Source: Pedobacter cryoconitis (GTDB lineage: Bacteria; Bacteroidota; Bacteroidia; Sphingobacteriales; Sphingobacteriaceae). Taken from it: a stretch of 64,000 nucleotides of DNA. Shown here one piece after another: positions 26,832 through 36,239 of this stretch. The notes under the pieces were generated by a model. That model was given only the letters and a program-made list of their open reading frames with translations, was not told where the DNA came from and did not search any database. Every line of letters begins with the position of its first letter. Position 1 is the stretch's first letter. The translations under genes were made by a program, and so were the position numbers. The stretch spans positions 186,001 through 250,000 of the forward strand of contig NZ_QLLR01000004.1 in NCBI RefSeq assembly GCF_003259615.1. Reading direction: 5' to 3'.

Positions 26832-27410
26832 ATGATTGACAATTTTTCAAGCGATGCGGCATTCGATAGTTTGTACTCATTGAGAGCGCAGCAGCTATCT
26901 TCTATCCACTGGACTCCTATTGAAGTTGCTGTAAAGGCTGCTACTCACCTTACTGGCGGGGAAGGAAAAAATATTCTGGATATTGGAAGCGGGGTAGGTA
27001 AATTTTGCATTGTGGCTGCTCAAATTTTTCCAGCCCACATTTTTCATGGTGTTGAGCAGAGGAAAGCGTTAGTAGACGAGGCAATTATTGCCCAAAATGC
27101 AACAAAGACTACTAACGTAAATTTCATCCACGCTAATTTTAATGAGCTGAACATGGATGATTACGATCATATTTACTTTTATAATTCTTTCAGCGAAAAC
27201 TTATTCCATTATAAGCCTATTGATAACCTGATTGATTGTTCTGAAGCGATCTATAATGAATACCTTTCTCAGTTTTATAATTTACTGGAAGAAAAGCCTT
27301 CAGGAACAAGAGTAGCAACTTTTCATTGCAGCAATGAGTACGTCCCTTCTTCTTATAAAAGAATACAGCATATTACCGGAGAAGCTTTAAAGCTCTGGAT
27401 TAAAAGATAA
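26832..27410 (+). CDS. Class I SAM-dependent methyltransferase
   Basis: A 192-aa protein with motif I ILDIGSGVGKFCIVAA (about 45-60) and an acidic strand-2 end (HGVEQRK), the SAM-binding half of a Rossmann-like methyltransferase. The open frame begins further upstream but overlaps the start of the divergent gene; the ATG at 26832, just after a consensus -7 element, is the best start. The target is unknown. It converges on the end of the polysaccharide operon with 24 bases between the genes and no evident terminator. Confidence 0.8.
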   Translation: MIDNFSSDAAFDSLYSLRAQQLSSIHWTPIEVAVKAATHLTGGEGKNILDIGSGVGKFCIVAAQIFPAHIFHGVEQRKALVDEAIIAQNATKTTNVNFIHANFNELNMDDYDHIYFYNSFSENLFHYKPIDNLIDCSEAIYNEYLSQFYNLLEEKPSGTRVATFHCSNEYVPSSYKRIQHITGEALKLWIKR

Positions 27411-27434
27411 GATGTGTTATTAAATGGATAGAAT

Positions 27435-29369
27435 TTAAGATTTTACATCCAGGTCTTCGAAGATTGAGTTTTTGCTCTTGTATTCTTTGACCAGCTCTTT
27501 CATCAGGGTAACAACCTGAAGGTCATCACATCTTTTAGCATGTTCTATCAAAGCATAGATCTGAAGCTGTATTTCATCAAATGCGTATTCTCTTACTTTA
27601 CCAATCATGATCTTCTCATGGTGTGTAGGCATCGTATTTTCATTATCATTCAATAACTCTTCAAATAGTTTCTCTCCTGGTCTTAGTCCTGAATATTCAA
27701 TCTGAATGTCCTGATTAGGTACAAGCCCTGCCAATTGGATCATCTTTTTAGCCAGATCAACAATTTTTACAGATTTCCCCATATCAAAGATGAAGATTTC
27801 GCCTCCGTCTCCCATACAGCCTGCTTCAAGTACCAGACGGCAAGCTTCAGGGATGGTCATAAAATAACGGGTAATTTCCGGATGGGTAACCGTAACGGGC
27901 CCTCCTTTTTCAATTTGCTGTTTAAATCTTGGAATTACAGATCCGTTAGAACCTAAAACATTTCCGAAACGGGTCGTAATAAATTTAGTAATCGGTTTAA
28001 TATCCAATTCATTGATATAACTTAATCCGTTACTGAAAATATGATCTTTATGGTGCAGAGAGTTATTCAGTGATTGTACATAGATTTCGGCAATCCTTTT
28101 AGATGCTCCCATTACGTTTGTAGGGTTCACTGCTTTATCTGTAGAAATCATTACGAACTTCTGAACGCCGTATTTTACAGCCTTATCAGCAATCGTTTTT
28201 GTGCCCAGTACATTGGTTTTAATGGCTTCACAAGGGTTATCTTCCATTAGCGGCACATGTTTATAGGCACCGGCATGATAAACGTAGTGAGGCTTAAAAG
28301 TACTGAATAAGTGTTCCATACGTTTTTCGTCACGTACGTCACCAATAAAAGCATGGAAGTTCTGATTCTTTGCTGTTTCAGTTAATTCCAGGTAGAGTTC
28401 GTGGAGCGCGGTTTCAGACTGATCACATAAAATGATTAACCCTACTTCAAATTTTGTCAGCTGACGGACAATTTCACTTCCAATGGAACCGGCAGCACCA
28501 GTTATTAAGATACGCTTGTTCTTAAGCTGATGACCAATCCCTTCAATATCAATATGAATAGATTTACGATCTAACAGGTCTTCGATATTAAGTTTTTTGA
28601 TTTGAGTGGGTTGTAACTTTCCATCTGTCCATACATTCGGCGGCGGAATGTTCAAGACTTTAATCCCATTTTCAAGACAAACGTCTACGATCTGGTTTTT
28701 ACGCTCTTTAGGAATCGTGTATGAAGCGAAGATGATTTCGTCCAGCTGATGTTCAACAATCAGATTGACCAGATCTTTAGCATCAAGAATTTTGATCCCG
28801 TCAATGGTTTTACCCATTTTACGCTGATCGTCATCTACAAATGCGATGATATTTTTATTGACATGAGGGTCATGGTCAAAGGTACGTTTAGTGGCAACAC
28901 CTGCTTCACCTGCTCCATAGATCATAACCCTGATCTTATCAAGTTTTAGGTTTTTGATATAAATAAAGAAATATTTAATCAGGACACGGTAGGTGATTAA
29001 TAGCAGGAAGCTTGATAAGCCATTGATAATAAGAATACTATTTGGGATTATCGCAGGATTACCGGTGGCAACGAATGCCATGTTAACAAGAAAAAATGTG
29101 CTGTTAATTACAATTACAGCATAAAGGATACGAAAAGTATCTTGAGCACTTGTATAACGGATAATTCCGGAAAAGGTCTTGACCTTTAAGAAAACCAGTG
29201 TACTGATCACAGTGGTCACCAATACATTTCTACTGAACTCTACGTAATCTAATGTAGACAGATCAAAATTTCTTTTGATTAGATAAGCCAGTGTCAACGA
29301 TATAAAACATATCGTTAAATCAAGCGTAAATATTATCCATCTCGGTACTATGTTTATCTGACTGAACAA
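27435..29369 (-). CDS. Nucleotide-sugar 4,6-dehydratase, WbpM/CapD type
   Basis: A 644-aa membrane-anchored SDR enzyme: about four membrane segments in the first 140 residues, a CoA-binding-like Rossmann domain (IYGAGEAGVATKR, about 150-162), then the catalytic SDR domain with GAAGSIGSE (about 291-299), STDKAV (409-414) and MGASKR (420-425). The Met in place of the usual catalytic Tyr is the rule in the large WbpM-like enzymes. They convert UDP-GlcNAc to the 4-keto-6-deoxy sugar used for QuiNAc or FucNAc. It is the last gene of the long minus-strand operon, separated from the rest by 272 AT-rich bases. Confidence 0.92.
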   Translation of the reverse strand: MFSQINIVPRWIIFTLDLTICFISLTLAYLIKRNFDLSTLDYVEFSRNVLVTTVISTLVFLKVKTFSGIIRYTSAQDTFRILYAVIVINSTFFLVNMAFVATGNPAIIPNSILIINGLSSFLLLITYRVLIKYFFIYIKNLKLDKIRVMIYGAGEAGVATKRTFDHDPHVNKNIIAFVDDDQRKMGKTIDGIKILDAKDLVNLIVEHQLDEIIFASYTIPKERKNQIVDVCLENGIKVLNIPPPNVWTDGKLQPTQIKKLNIEDLLDRKSIHIDIEGIGHQLKNKRILITGAAGSIGSEIVRQLTKFEVGLIILCDQSETALHELYLELTETAKNQNFHAFIGDVRDEKRMEHLFSTFKPHYVYHAGAYKHVPLMEDNPCEAIKTNVLGTKTIADKAVKYGVQKFVMISTDKAVNPTNVMGASKRIAEIYVQSLNNSLHHKDHIFSNGLSYINELDIKPITKFITTRFGNVLGSNGSVIPRFKQQIEKGGPVTVTHPEITRYFMTIPEACRLVLEAGCMGDGGEIFIFDMGKSVKIVDLAKKMIQLAGLVPNQDIQIEYSGLRPGEKLFEELLNDNENTMPTHHEKIMIGKVREYAFDEIQLQIYALIEHAKRCDDLQVVTLMKELVKEYKSKNSIFEDLDVKS

Positions 29370-29641
29370 GATTCTATATTTTAATAATCCACAAATTTAA
29401 TCAAAAAATCATACCAAGTTCAAATTAACTCTTTTCATTTATTAAAATAACAGAATAGATTTATCATTATTTCATTAATTAGTCTTAAAAAAAGCAAAAG
29501 ATATAGCCTCAGACGTTCTTAAATTTTCCATTTTAACAAAAACACTCTTAAAAAGATAATTTTAATTTCAAGAAATATTGAATAGCAATTCTAATATATG
29601 ACCTAAATAATGAACATTAATTAAACGAGTGTATATAAAAT

Positions 29642-31234
29642 CTAAAAATCTGTATAAATATTTCTGAATGAAGACCTTAAACCGATAGTAAAAAATCTCT
29701 GTTTATCATTAAATTCATTGTTACTCTCTTTTCTGTAAGTGGCACCAAATTCCAAACGAAGATTGTTCTTTGGATTAAGCAAATAACCAAGTTTAGCATC
29801 TGCAAAGAGCAGACTTGTTTTCAGCCCATGACCGATGTTTACGCCATAATTATCAACACGGGTATTATATCCCTTATAAATGTCTTTTCCATAGTTAAGC
29901 TCATTGATATCCAAACCATAAGTTGCATAGCTTAATTGAGTTCTTATATCAAATCTCTTGTATCTGTAATTTGCAATTCCCACATATTCTGCAAAATTTG
30001 CACCATAAGGGTGTGCCAATGACTGATTATAGTGCCCATAATTTTTATAATGATCAGTAGCCGAGTAGGAATATGGTCTTACTCTGTTTGTCTCAATCTG
30101 AAGGAATAAGTTTTTAACCTTAAAAGCATCAAAGCCTTTAATACCTAATTGTCCACCTTGCTTATTTGCCCAATACCCTGTATTTGCAAATACCTCCTTA
30201 AAAGTAAACTCATTAATCATTAGCTGACCATAAGCCACATAACGATCAGCTATTTTATAACTTGCATTAAAACCAATAAGAGCTTTATCAGGTGATCCAT
30301 TTGCATATTCTGTTGGACGCATAAACATTACCGGGTTCACATAGCTGAAATCAAAACCTCTCGGTCTCCACATTATATTTTCAAATAGACCCAAACTAAG
30401 TCTTTTAGTTACATTCCAGCTTAAATAATGGAATAGACCGTATTTTTTAGGGTAAGGAGTCTCATCATCAAATGGAGTATCATACATATCAATGAATTGT
30501 GCCCACATAGCCATATAACGAACATTCCCTAATGTTCCTGTAACCTTAAAGAAAGGATAATTAAAGGCATTATCTGATAATAACAAAGATCTATAGCCAT
30601 CTCCAATAAAATTTTTACCGTAGCCTAGTTGGAAATTAACATATTTTGACGGAGTATAGGATAAAGTTCCTCCCGAATAAGCATAATCAAATCCACCAAC
30701 TCCATATGTTTTAGCATGTCCTTGCCCGGGAACTACTTTATTCGTTGTAATATAATCAGTCAGGTATTGTGCAAATTTCCCTTGGTTTTCATAAAAATGA
30801 CTCGTGAAAGCAAATTTCTTACCTATTTTCCCACCTAATTCAATCCCTCTTGTATTTAGCCATATTGTTTTACTACTTTGTTTACCAATCTGCAAATCAG
30901 GAATAAAATCAAGATAAAAAGAATAATCTTTATCATTCACCTCTACTAAATGTTCCTGAAAAATTTTCCTGAAAAGCCAATTTTTACTTTGCCAGTCTTT
31001 CTCAATAGGCATTGTGCTTTTTAATAAGCTATCTTTCCCTAAAGTATCTATATCACTTGCGATATATGGTAATAAAGCAGAATGACTACGTTTAGAGTCA
31101 TTGAAGTAGATTTCTTTCCCTAATTTATTATTGAGATCATGGCCAAGCGGAAATAACTCCGATTGGGCGTTAACTTTAACAACGATGAAGGTCAGAAAAA
31201 TGCAACAGGTAAATTTAAATTTGATAAAGTTCAT
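29642..31234 (-). CDS. Wzi-like outer-membrane capsule assembly protein
   Basis: A 530-aa protein with a Sec signal peptide (to about VNAQ, residue 24) and a long set of amphipathic strands rich in Tyr, Phe and Gly (for example YAYSGGTLSYTPSKYVNFQL, FEFGATYRKE-like repeats at the end), fitting an 18-strand-type barrel. Bacteroidota polysaccharide loci commonly carry such a 'capsule assembly Wzi family' protein, which in E. coli binds surface capsule. It lies between the WbpL-like and WbpM-like genes. The family call rests on overall look and context. Confidence 0.72.
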   Translation of the reverse strand: MNFIKFKFTCCIFLTFIVVKVNAQSELFPLGHDLNNKLGKEIYFNDSKRSHSALLPYIASDIDTLGKDSLLKSTMPIEKDWQSKNWLFRKIFQEHLVEVNDKDYSFYLDFIPDLQIGKQSSKTIWLNTRGIELGGKIGKKFAFTSHFYENQGKFAQYLTDYITTNKVVPGQGHAKTYGVGGFDYAYSGGTLSYTPSKYVNFQLGYGKNFIGDGYRSLLLSDNAFNYPFFKVTGTLGNVRYMAMWAQFIDMYDTPFDDETPYPKKYGLFHYLSWNVTKRLSLGLFENIMWRPRGFDFSYVNPVMFMRPTEYANGSPDKALIGFNASYKIADRYVAYGQLMINEFTFKEVFANTGYWANKQGGQLGIKGFDAFKVKNLFLQIETNRVRPYSYSATDHYKNYGHYNQSLAHPYGANFAEYVGIANYRYKRFDIRTQLSYATYGLDINELNYGKDIYKGYNTRVDNYGVNIGHGLKTSLLFADAKLGYLLNPKNNLRLEFGATYRKESNNEFNDKQRFFTIGLRSSFRNIYTDF

Positions 31235-31279
31235 TCAGTAAAGATATGTTATTCGGGATAATTCTTAATAGCAGAGAGA

Positions 31280-32254
31280 TTAAAAGATACTAATGCCTAA
31301 TAATCGCTTAGACCCTTCTAGAAAAAAACGCAATGCTAGAAAAGTTAATGTGCTAAAGAGCAAGAAAAGAACGATTAATAAAATAGAATTAGGCATAAAA
31401 AATATAATTATCGTATTAATAACCACCTGTATTATTGCATATAAGATAGAAACAGCTAAATGGGGTATTTTTCTTTCATTTGCCAAATACTGATAAAAAT
31501 GGCTCCTATGAGCATCAAAAATATTTTCTTTACGGACTAGTCTAAAAAATATCGTTGTAACCGCATCTAATCCATATAACAGGAGAAATAATAAATAACT
31601 GAAATTTTCCGTTTTAATAATCAATTGAAGCAAAAAGAAAAGAATAATAAATGCAATACTGACACTACCAACATCACCAGCAAAGCATTTTGCTTTTTTC
31701 CTGAAATTGAAAAAGTTGAATACTACAACAGAAATAATAGATGTAATTAATAGATTTGAATTAACAAACTCCATCATATACGAATTAACATAGAGCAATG
31801 TAAAAAGAGTAATTAACGCATACGATCCGGTAATTCCATTAATTCCATCCATAAAATTAATTGCATTAATACTTCCTATAACTAGAATCAAAGTCAAAAT
31901 AATCCAATATACTGGAAGATTAAAAAGATCCAACTGACTAAACATTAATGCTACACCGACGAGATGAAACAACACCCTTAACTTATTACTTACTGGCTTA
32001 ATATCGTCAACAAAACTAATGAGTGAGATTATTACAAGACCTAGAAGGAAATATTTATATTCAAAGCCAAAATAAAAAGGATATAAAAACAGGCTAATAG
32101 CAAAAATAATTCCACCTCCCCTTAAAGTGATATTAATGTGAGAACTTCGATGATTAGGCTGATCAATAATATTGAATTTGTTGGCAATTCCAAAATAAAT
32201 CAATTCAAGAATGAATAGTATAGAGAAAATAGCTAAAGATAAAGTTATAGTCAT
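31280..32254 (-). CDS. Polyprenyl-phosphate sugar-1-phosphate transferase, WecA/WbpL type
   Basis: A 324-aa polytopic membrane enzyme that starts repeat-unit synthesis by moving a sugar phosphate from UDP-sugar to undecaprenyl phosphate. It has the family motifs SFVDDIKP (catalytic Asp pair, about 80-87), NFMDGINGI (about 132-140), CFAGDVGSVS and the cytoplasmic loop DAHRSHFYQYL. Its start overlaps the end of the epimerase/reductase gene by four bases. With the reductase and the WbpM-like enzyme it forms the chain-initiation module known from Pseudomonas (WbpV-WbpL-WbpM) and Rhizobium, where the first sugar is QuiNAc or FucNAc. Confidence 0.9.
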   Translation of the reverse strand: MTITLSLAIFSILFILELIYFGIANKFNIIDQPNHRSSHINITLRGGGIIFAISLFLYPFYFGFEYKYFLLGLVIISLISFVDDIKPVSNKLRVLFHLVGVALMFSQLDLFNLPVYWIILTLILVIGSINAINFMDGINGITGSYALITLFTLLYVNSYMMEFVNSNLLITSIISVVVFNFFNFRKKAKCFAGDVGSVSIAFIILFFLLQLIIKTENFSYLLFLLLYGLDAVTTIFFRLVRKENIFDAHRSHFYQYLANERKIPHLAVSILYAIIQVVINTIIIFFMPNSILLIVLFLLFSTLTFLALRFFLEGSKRLLGISIF

Positions 32255-33180
32255 AAATATTTATTCGGATCTTTAAAATGTAATACTGTTTGTTTTAATC
32301 CTTCTCTTACAGAAAGAGGCATAGATTTATTAAGTACTTTAATCAACTTCTCATTACTTACCATATAACTTTCAGTCAATTTGTTTAAACGTTCAGTAGT
32401 TAATGGCAAATGTAATACAGTACCTACCCTTGCTAAAAATCTAATTAAAGGTGGTGAAATCTTCCATATTTTCGCCGTTTTATTCATAGAATAAGAAATT
32501 ATATCTACTAACTCATTAGTAGATATAGCTTCGTCATCAGCAATGTGATAAACTCCTGAAGGTATATCATTTCTTGAGATCAGTTCTTTAATAACAAAAC
32601 ATAGATTTTCTACACTAAGAAAAGAACGTTTATTGATAAAGCCACCCAAAGGATAGGGAATGTTCTTTTCCACTACCCGATATAATAAATTTAAATTCCC
32701 CTTATTTCCGGGGCCATGTATCATACAAGGCCGCATTATAAAATAGGATTTTCCCGCAGGCAGAACTTGATTCTGAATATATTCTTCAGCCATCAATTTA
32801 GACTTGCCATAGTCAGTTTTGGGATCCGGTAAAGAACTTTCATCTAGAACACCATCAACTTCATCTGTAGCCGCTTTTACAGAACTGATAAAGATAAATT
32901 TACTAGACTCTGAAGCCAGAAAAACATCATATAGGCTTTTAGTAAGTTCAAAATTAATCCGATAATATTCTTCTGGATTAGAATTTTTTATTAAGTCGTG
33001 TGCCTTTCCAGCCAGATGTATTACCGTATTAATATCCTCTAACCTATTATCAATTATTTTATTTAGCTCATCACGATTAGTAATTGTTAAATTCAGAATA
33101 TCATGTTTCTTTAAATAAGTTATTAGATTTTGTCCAACAAACCCACTTCCGCCGGTAATTAAAATATTTTCAGCTATCAT
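32251..33180 (-). CDS. NAD-dependent epimerase/reductase, WbpV-like
   Basis: A 309-aa extended SDR protein: nucleotide motif GGSGFVGQN (about 10-18), VIHLAGKAHD (about 53-62) and the catalytic YGKSK motif with a preceding Ser (SSVKAA). The HLAGKAHD segment and pairing with a WbpL-type transferase point to the 4-ketoreductases/epimerases that make UDP-QuiNAc or UDP-FucNAc from the WbpM product. Which C4 configuration is made cannot be read from the sequence. Overlaps the next gene by four bases. Confidence 0.82.
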   Translation of the reverse strand: MIAENILITGGSGFVGQNLITYLKKHDILNLTITNRDELNKIIDNRLEDINTVIHLAGKAHDLIKNSNPEEYYRINFELTKSLYDVFLASESSKFIFISSVKAATDEVDGVLDESSLPDPKTDYGKSKLMAEEYIQNQVLPAGKSYFIMRPCMIHGPGNKGNLNLLYRVVEKNIPYPLGGFINKRSFLSVENLCFVIKELISRNDIPSGVYHIADDEAISTNELVDIISYSMNKTAKIWKISPPLIRFLARVGTVLHLPLTTERLNKLTESYMVSNEKLIKVLNKSMPLSVREGLKQTVLHFKDPNKYL

Positions 33181-33192
33181 TTAGTAATAATT

Positions 33193-34233
33193 TTATTTAA
33201 AACCCTGAAGCCAATAATTTGGCTCAGATTCTATAAATATTGATTCAAACCAGCCAATTATAGACATTTTGTGTAACAATTCATCGCTAATCTCAACAAA
33301 TGGAATATTAAAAAAATCTTTATTTAAAATAGGATTCTCTCTATTAATTATCATAATATTATTAGGGTCATAAAAAGGAAATTCGGCGATTTTACTATTT
33401 GTTGTAATCAATTTCTTTCCAGCGCCCAAAGCCTCAAACGTCCTCATAGTTAACCCATTTTGTCCAGGATGGTTTATATCTAAAATAACAGAAGATTGAC
33501 GATATAATTCAATAATATCTTTCGCATCCAAACTTTTAAAACTTATTTTTTTTATATCAAACCTTTGAAAAGTTTTATCAAAAAACTTTTTATACAAAAA
33601 TACCAATCGCCCTTGCATATAATAATAAGCCAAACCAGTTAAATGATTGGAAATACACCACTCCATAATTTCATTTCCTATTTTGTATCTATCAGAATGA
33701 GCAGTACCTAAAAACAACACATCATAGATGGCCTTTACTCGACGCTCTTTACTCAATTCTTTATATTCATCCATAAAAAACAGAGGTCTGAAAAAAAGAT
33801 CATATTTTTTAGCATCATTACTATCAAAAGTAAATCTTTTATCAAAATACTTCTGAATACTAATTGGATGAGTATGATTCGCGAAGGAATCCCATGTATA
33901 AAACAAAAAGATACAGTCAGGATGATCATTCCTAAACTCCTGTAAAAAAAACTCAGGTACAACCTCCCCTCTAATTACAAATAAATAATTATAATTAATT
34001 GTTATAGCATCTTTCAAGATTCGTCTATAATACTTATCAATTCTTTTTTGATAAAATGATCTCTTTAACCTTATAATTCCCTTTGCAAATAAAGAATTAG
34101 AAGGCCTCTCATCATAATAATCAACATTAGCGCCCAATACTCTTAGTTTATCCGCAATAATTTTTTCATAATTAAAGGTCTGAACAGACAACAACAATAT
34201 CTTTTTCCCCCTTAATTTTTCTGTAATGATCAT
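33193..34233 (-). CDS. CgeB-like glycosyltransferase A
   Basis: A 346-aa cytoplasmic protein of the CgeB/GT-B-like group: N-terminal KKILLLSVQTF, a central FYTWDSFANH and FDSNDAKKYDLFFRPLFF, then DVLFLGTAHSDRY and, near the end, LDINHPGQNGLTMRTFEALG with the conserved acid of the donor site. The protein at 36240-37283 has the same string of motifs and the same length, so the two are paralogues that likely add different sugars or linkages. Donor and acceptor unknown. Overlaps the epimerase gene by four bases. Confidence 0.72.
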   Translation of the reverse strand: MIITEKLRGKKILLLSVQTFNYEKIIADKLRVLGANVDYYDERPSNSLFAKGIIRLKRSFYQKRIDKYYRRILKDAITINYNYLFVIRGEVVPEFFLQEFRNDHPDCIFLFYTWDSFANHTHPISIQKYFDKRFTFDSNDAKKYDLFFRPLFFMDEYKELSKERRVKAIYDVLFLGTAHSDRYKIGNEIMEWCISNHLTGLAYYYMQGRLVFLYKKFFDKTFQRFDIKKISFKSLDAKDIIELYRQSSVILDINHPGQNGLTMRTFEALGAGKKLITTNSKIAEFPFYDPNNIMIINRENPILNKDFFNIPFVEISDELLHKMSIIGWFESIFIESEPNYWLQGFK

Positions 34234-35366
34234 TTTAACAAACCCCTACTCTTCATTTCTTCAATTGATTTAGCGTAATTATCATTCTCTACATCCTGCT
34301 TATTCACCCAATCAGTAAATTTCTTAATACCTTGAGAAAAAGAATACTTTGGTTTAAAATTTAATTTTTCTGCAATTTTCGTCATGTCTGCAAAATTATG
34401 CCTGATATCACCTAAACGATAGTTCCCTGTAATAGTAATTGGAACTTCTACTCCATAATTTTCTACTAATGTAGTCGCGACTGTTATTACATCTATAGCT
34501 ATTCCAGTTCCAACATTAAATACTTCGCCATTGGCTTCTTCTCTTTCAATCCCCAAAATTGTTGCATCAACAACATCATCAATAAATACAAAGTCTCTTG
34601 TTTCTTTACCATCCTCAAAAATATTTATACCATTACCGTTTTTAATTTGAGTAGAAAAGATTGATAAAATTCCTGTGTAAGGATTTTTCAAAGACTGGCC
34701 AGGGCCATATACATTTTGATAACGAAATGCCACAGGAAAGATCCCTAATGTGGGACAGACTGTCATTATCATCTGTTCCTGATTTTGTTTAGTAATTCCA
34801 TAAACAGATGAAGGATGAATTTTAGATTCTTCATCTGTTGCCATTAATTCTAATGGAGAATCACATCCAAAATATGTCACGCTAAAATCGCCATTATTCA
34901 TGCTGGCCTCAGTACGATGTTTTGGATAAACAATCCCCTTCTCTATACTTTTATATTTTCCTTCGCCATATATTGACCTTGAAGACGCTATAATAATTTT
35001 TTTTACCTGATTAGGGTTATTGGCCAATATATCTAACATGATAGCTGTCCCATTTATATTCACATCAACATACTTTTGTATTTCATACATCGATTGACCA
35101 GTACCAGTTTCTGCAGCTAAGTGTACAATTACATCTTGTCCAATCAAAGCTTTTTCCCAGTTCCGTTTAGATGTAACCGATCCATTTATAAAGTTGACTT
35201 TACCAATTATACTCCTATAAAGAGGTGACGTTTCTTGGGGATTATCACCATGAATCTGGGTAGAAAGATTATCTAAAACAGTAACGACATATCCTTTAGT
35301 AATTAATTTCAATGCTAAATTACTTCCTATAAATCCTGCTCCGCCGGTAATCAATATATTTTTCAT
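34230..35366 (-). CDS. NAD-dependent sugar-nucleotide 4-epimerase, similar to dTDP-L-rhamnose 4-epimerase
   Basis: A 378-aa extended SDR enzyme: GGAGFIGSN (about 8-16), VHLAAETGTGQSMYEIQKYV (about 84-103), catalytic YGITK with a preceding Ser, and RDFVFIDDVVDAT. The AAE-GxGQSMYE segment is, from memory, characteristic of Tll-type enzymes that turn dTDP-L-rhamnose into dTDP-6-deoxy-L-talose, but related epimerases share it. An RmlD homologue in the same operon (61359-62216) fits that substrate. Alternative: UDP-hexose 4-epimerase. Confidence 0.7.
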   Translation of the reverse strand: MKNILITGGAGFIGSNLALKLITKGYVVTVLDNLSTQIHGDNPQETSPLYRSIIGKVNFINGSVTSKRNWEKALIGQDVIVHLAAETGTGQSMYEIQKYVDVNINGTAIMLDILANNPNQVKKIIIASSRSIYGEGKYKSIEKGIVYPKHRTEASMNNGDFSVTYFGCDSPLELMATDEESKIHPSSVYGITKQNQEQMIMTVCPTLGIFPVAFRYQNVYGPGQSLKNPYTGILSIFSTQIKNGNGINIFEDGKETRDFVFIDDVVDATILGIEREEANGEVFNVGTGIAIDVITVATTLVENYGVEVPITITGNYRLGDIRHNFADMTKIAEKLNFKPKYSFSQGIKKFTDWVNKQDVENDNYAKSIEEMKSRGLLK

Positions 35367-35485
35367 ATTATCTATTATGTTTTTTTTGTAAAAGCTTATC
35401 TCCTGATTCGATCTTTCTTACATAAGAAAGTAGGAAATTTATTAACTATGCATTTCGTATGTATAATGTTAGTATATAGACGAGA

Positions 35486-36214
35486 TCAATTATTCAAAGT
35501 TATATTTATTTTCCTTTTTAATAGCTGCTGTAACATATACATACGCATTTTAATTTTCTTAATAAAGCTATTTGGACTCACCCCGCCGCCAGAAGAAGCA
35601 TTTCCACCATGTCGTCTGTACTTTATTAGTGGTTCATTGATTAAAACTACTTTAAAGAAATATTCTCCTATAACCGCAAACCAGCAATCATAAGCACAAA
35701 GTTTATTATTAGCAGGTAAAGGGAGCGCTTTATCTAAAAGCTCACGTTTAAACGCCATACATGCTCCTACATATCTATTTCTCAGAAAAGCATTTAGAAA
35801 ACCTCTCCTTGTCCCATTTAAAACAAAATGTGAGGGATATAAGTGTTTTAAGTTAGTATCCACTATCTCAGCATCACTTACAACCATATCGGCATATTCT
35901 AATGCCCTTTGCATTTTAATTACCTTATCCGGATTCCAAACATCATCCTGATCAGCGATAAATATGATACCTCCTCTAGCTTTACTAAGTGCATTTTCAA
36001 AATTCTTTGAAAATCCCAAGTTCTTACTATTTAAAAAAATTTTTATCCTTTTATCATTAAAAGATTTGACAATTTCAATGGTTCTATCTTTTGATAAATC
36101 ATCAGAAACGATTACTTCATCCTCATTTCCAAGTTGTTGTAAAATTGAGCTAAGCTGGTCGAAGATGAATTTCTCTCCATTATAAGTAGCCATACAAACC
36201 GAAATATTAATCAT
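35486..36214 (-). CDS. Family 2 glycosyltransferase
   Basis: A 242-aa GT-A enzyme with N-terminal ISVCMATYNGEKFIFDQLSS, the VSDDLSKDRT acid cluster and the DXD-type metal site ADQDDVW (about 92-98). This is the compact form of rhamnosyltransferase-like GT2 enzymes found in O-antigen loci. It ends without extra domains. Gene neighbours are all polysaccharide genes. The donor may be dTDP-rhamnose or dTDP-6-deoxytalose in view of the next gene, which is inference. Confidence 0.87.
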   Translation of the reverse strand: MINISVCMATYNGEKFIFDQLSSILQQLGNEDEVIVSDDLSKDRTIEIVKSFNDKRIKIFLNSKNLGFSKNFENALSKARGGIIFIADQDDVWNPDKVIKMQRALEYADMVVSDAEIVDTNLKHLYPSHFVLNGTRRGFLNAFLRNRYVGACMAFKRELLDKALPLPANNKLCAYDCWFAVIGEYFFKVVLINEPLIKYRRHGGNASSGGGVSPNSFIKKIKMRMYMLQQLLKRKINITLNN

Positions 36215-36239
36215 TAGTTATAGTAAATTAAAAATGTAA

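Noticed and set aside
35448..35693. 81-codon + strand ORF at the end of the GT2 gene
   Set aside because: It is almost wholly antisense to the GT2 gene and has no family character.
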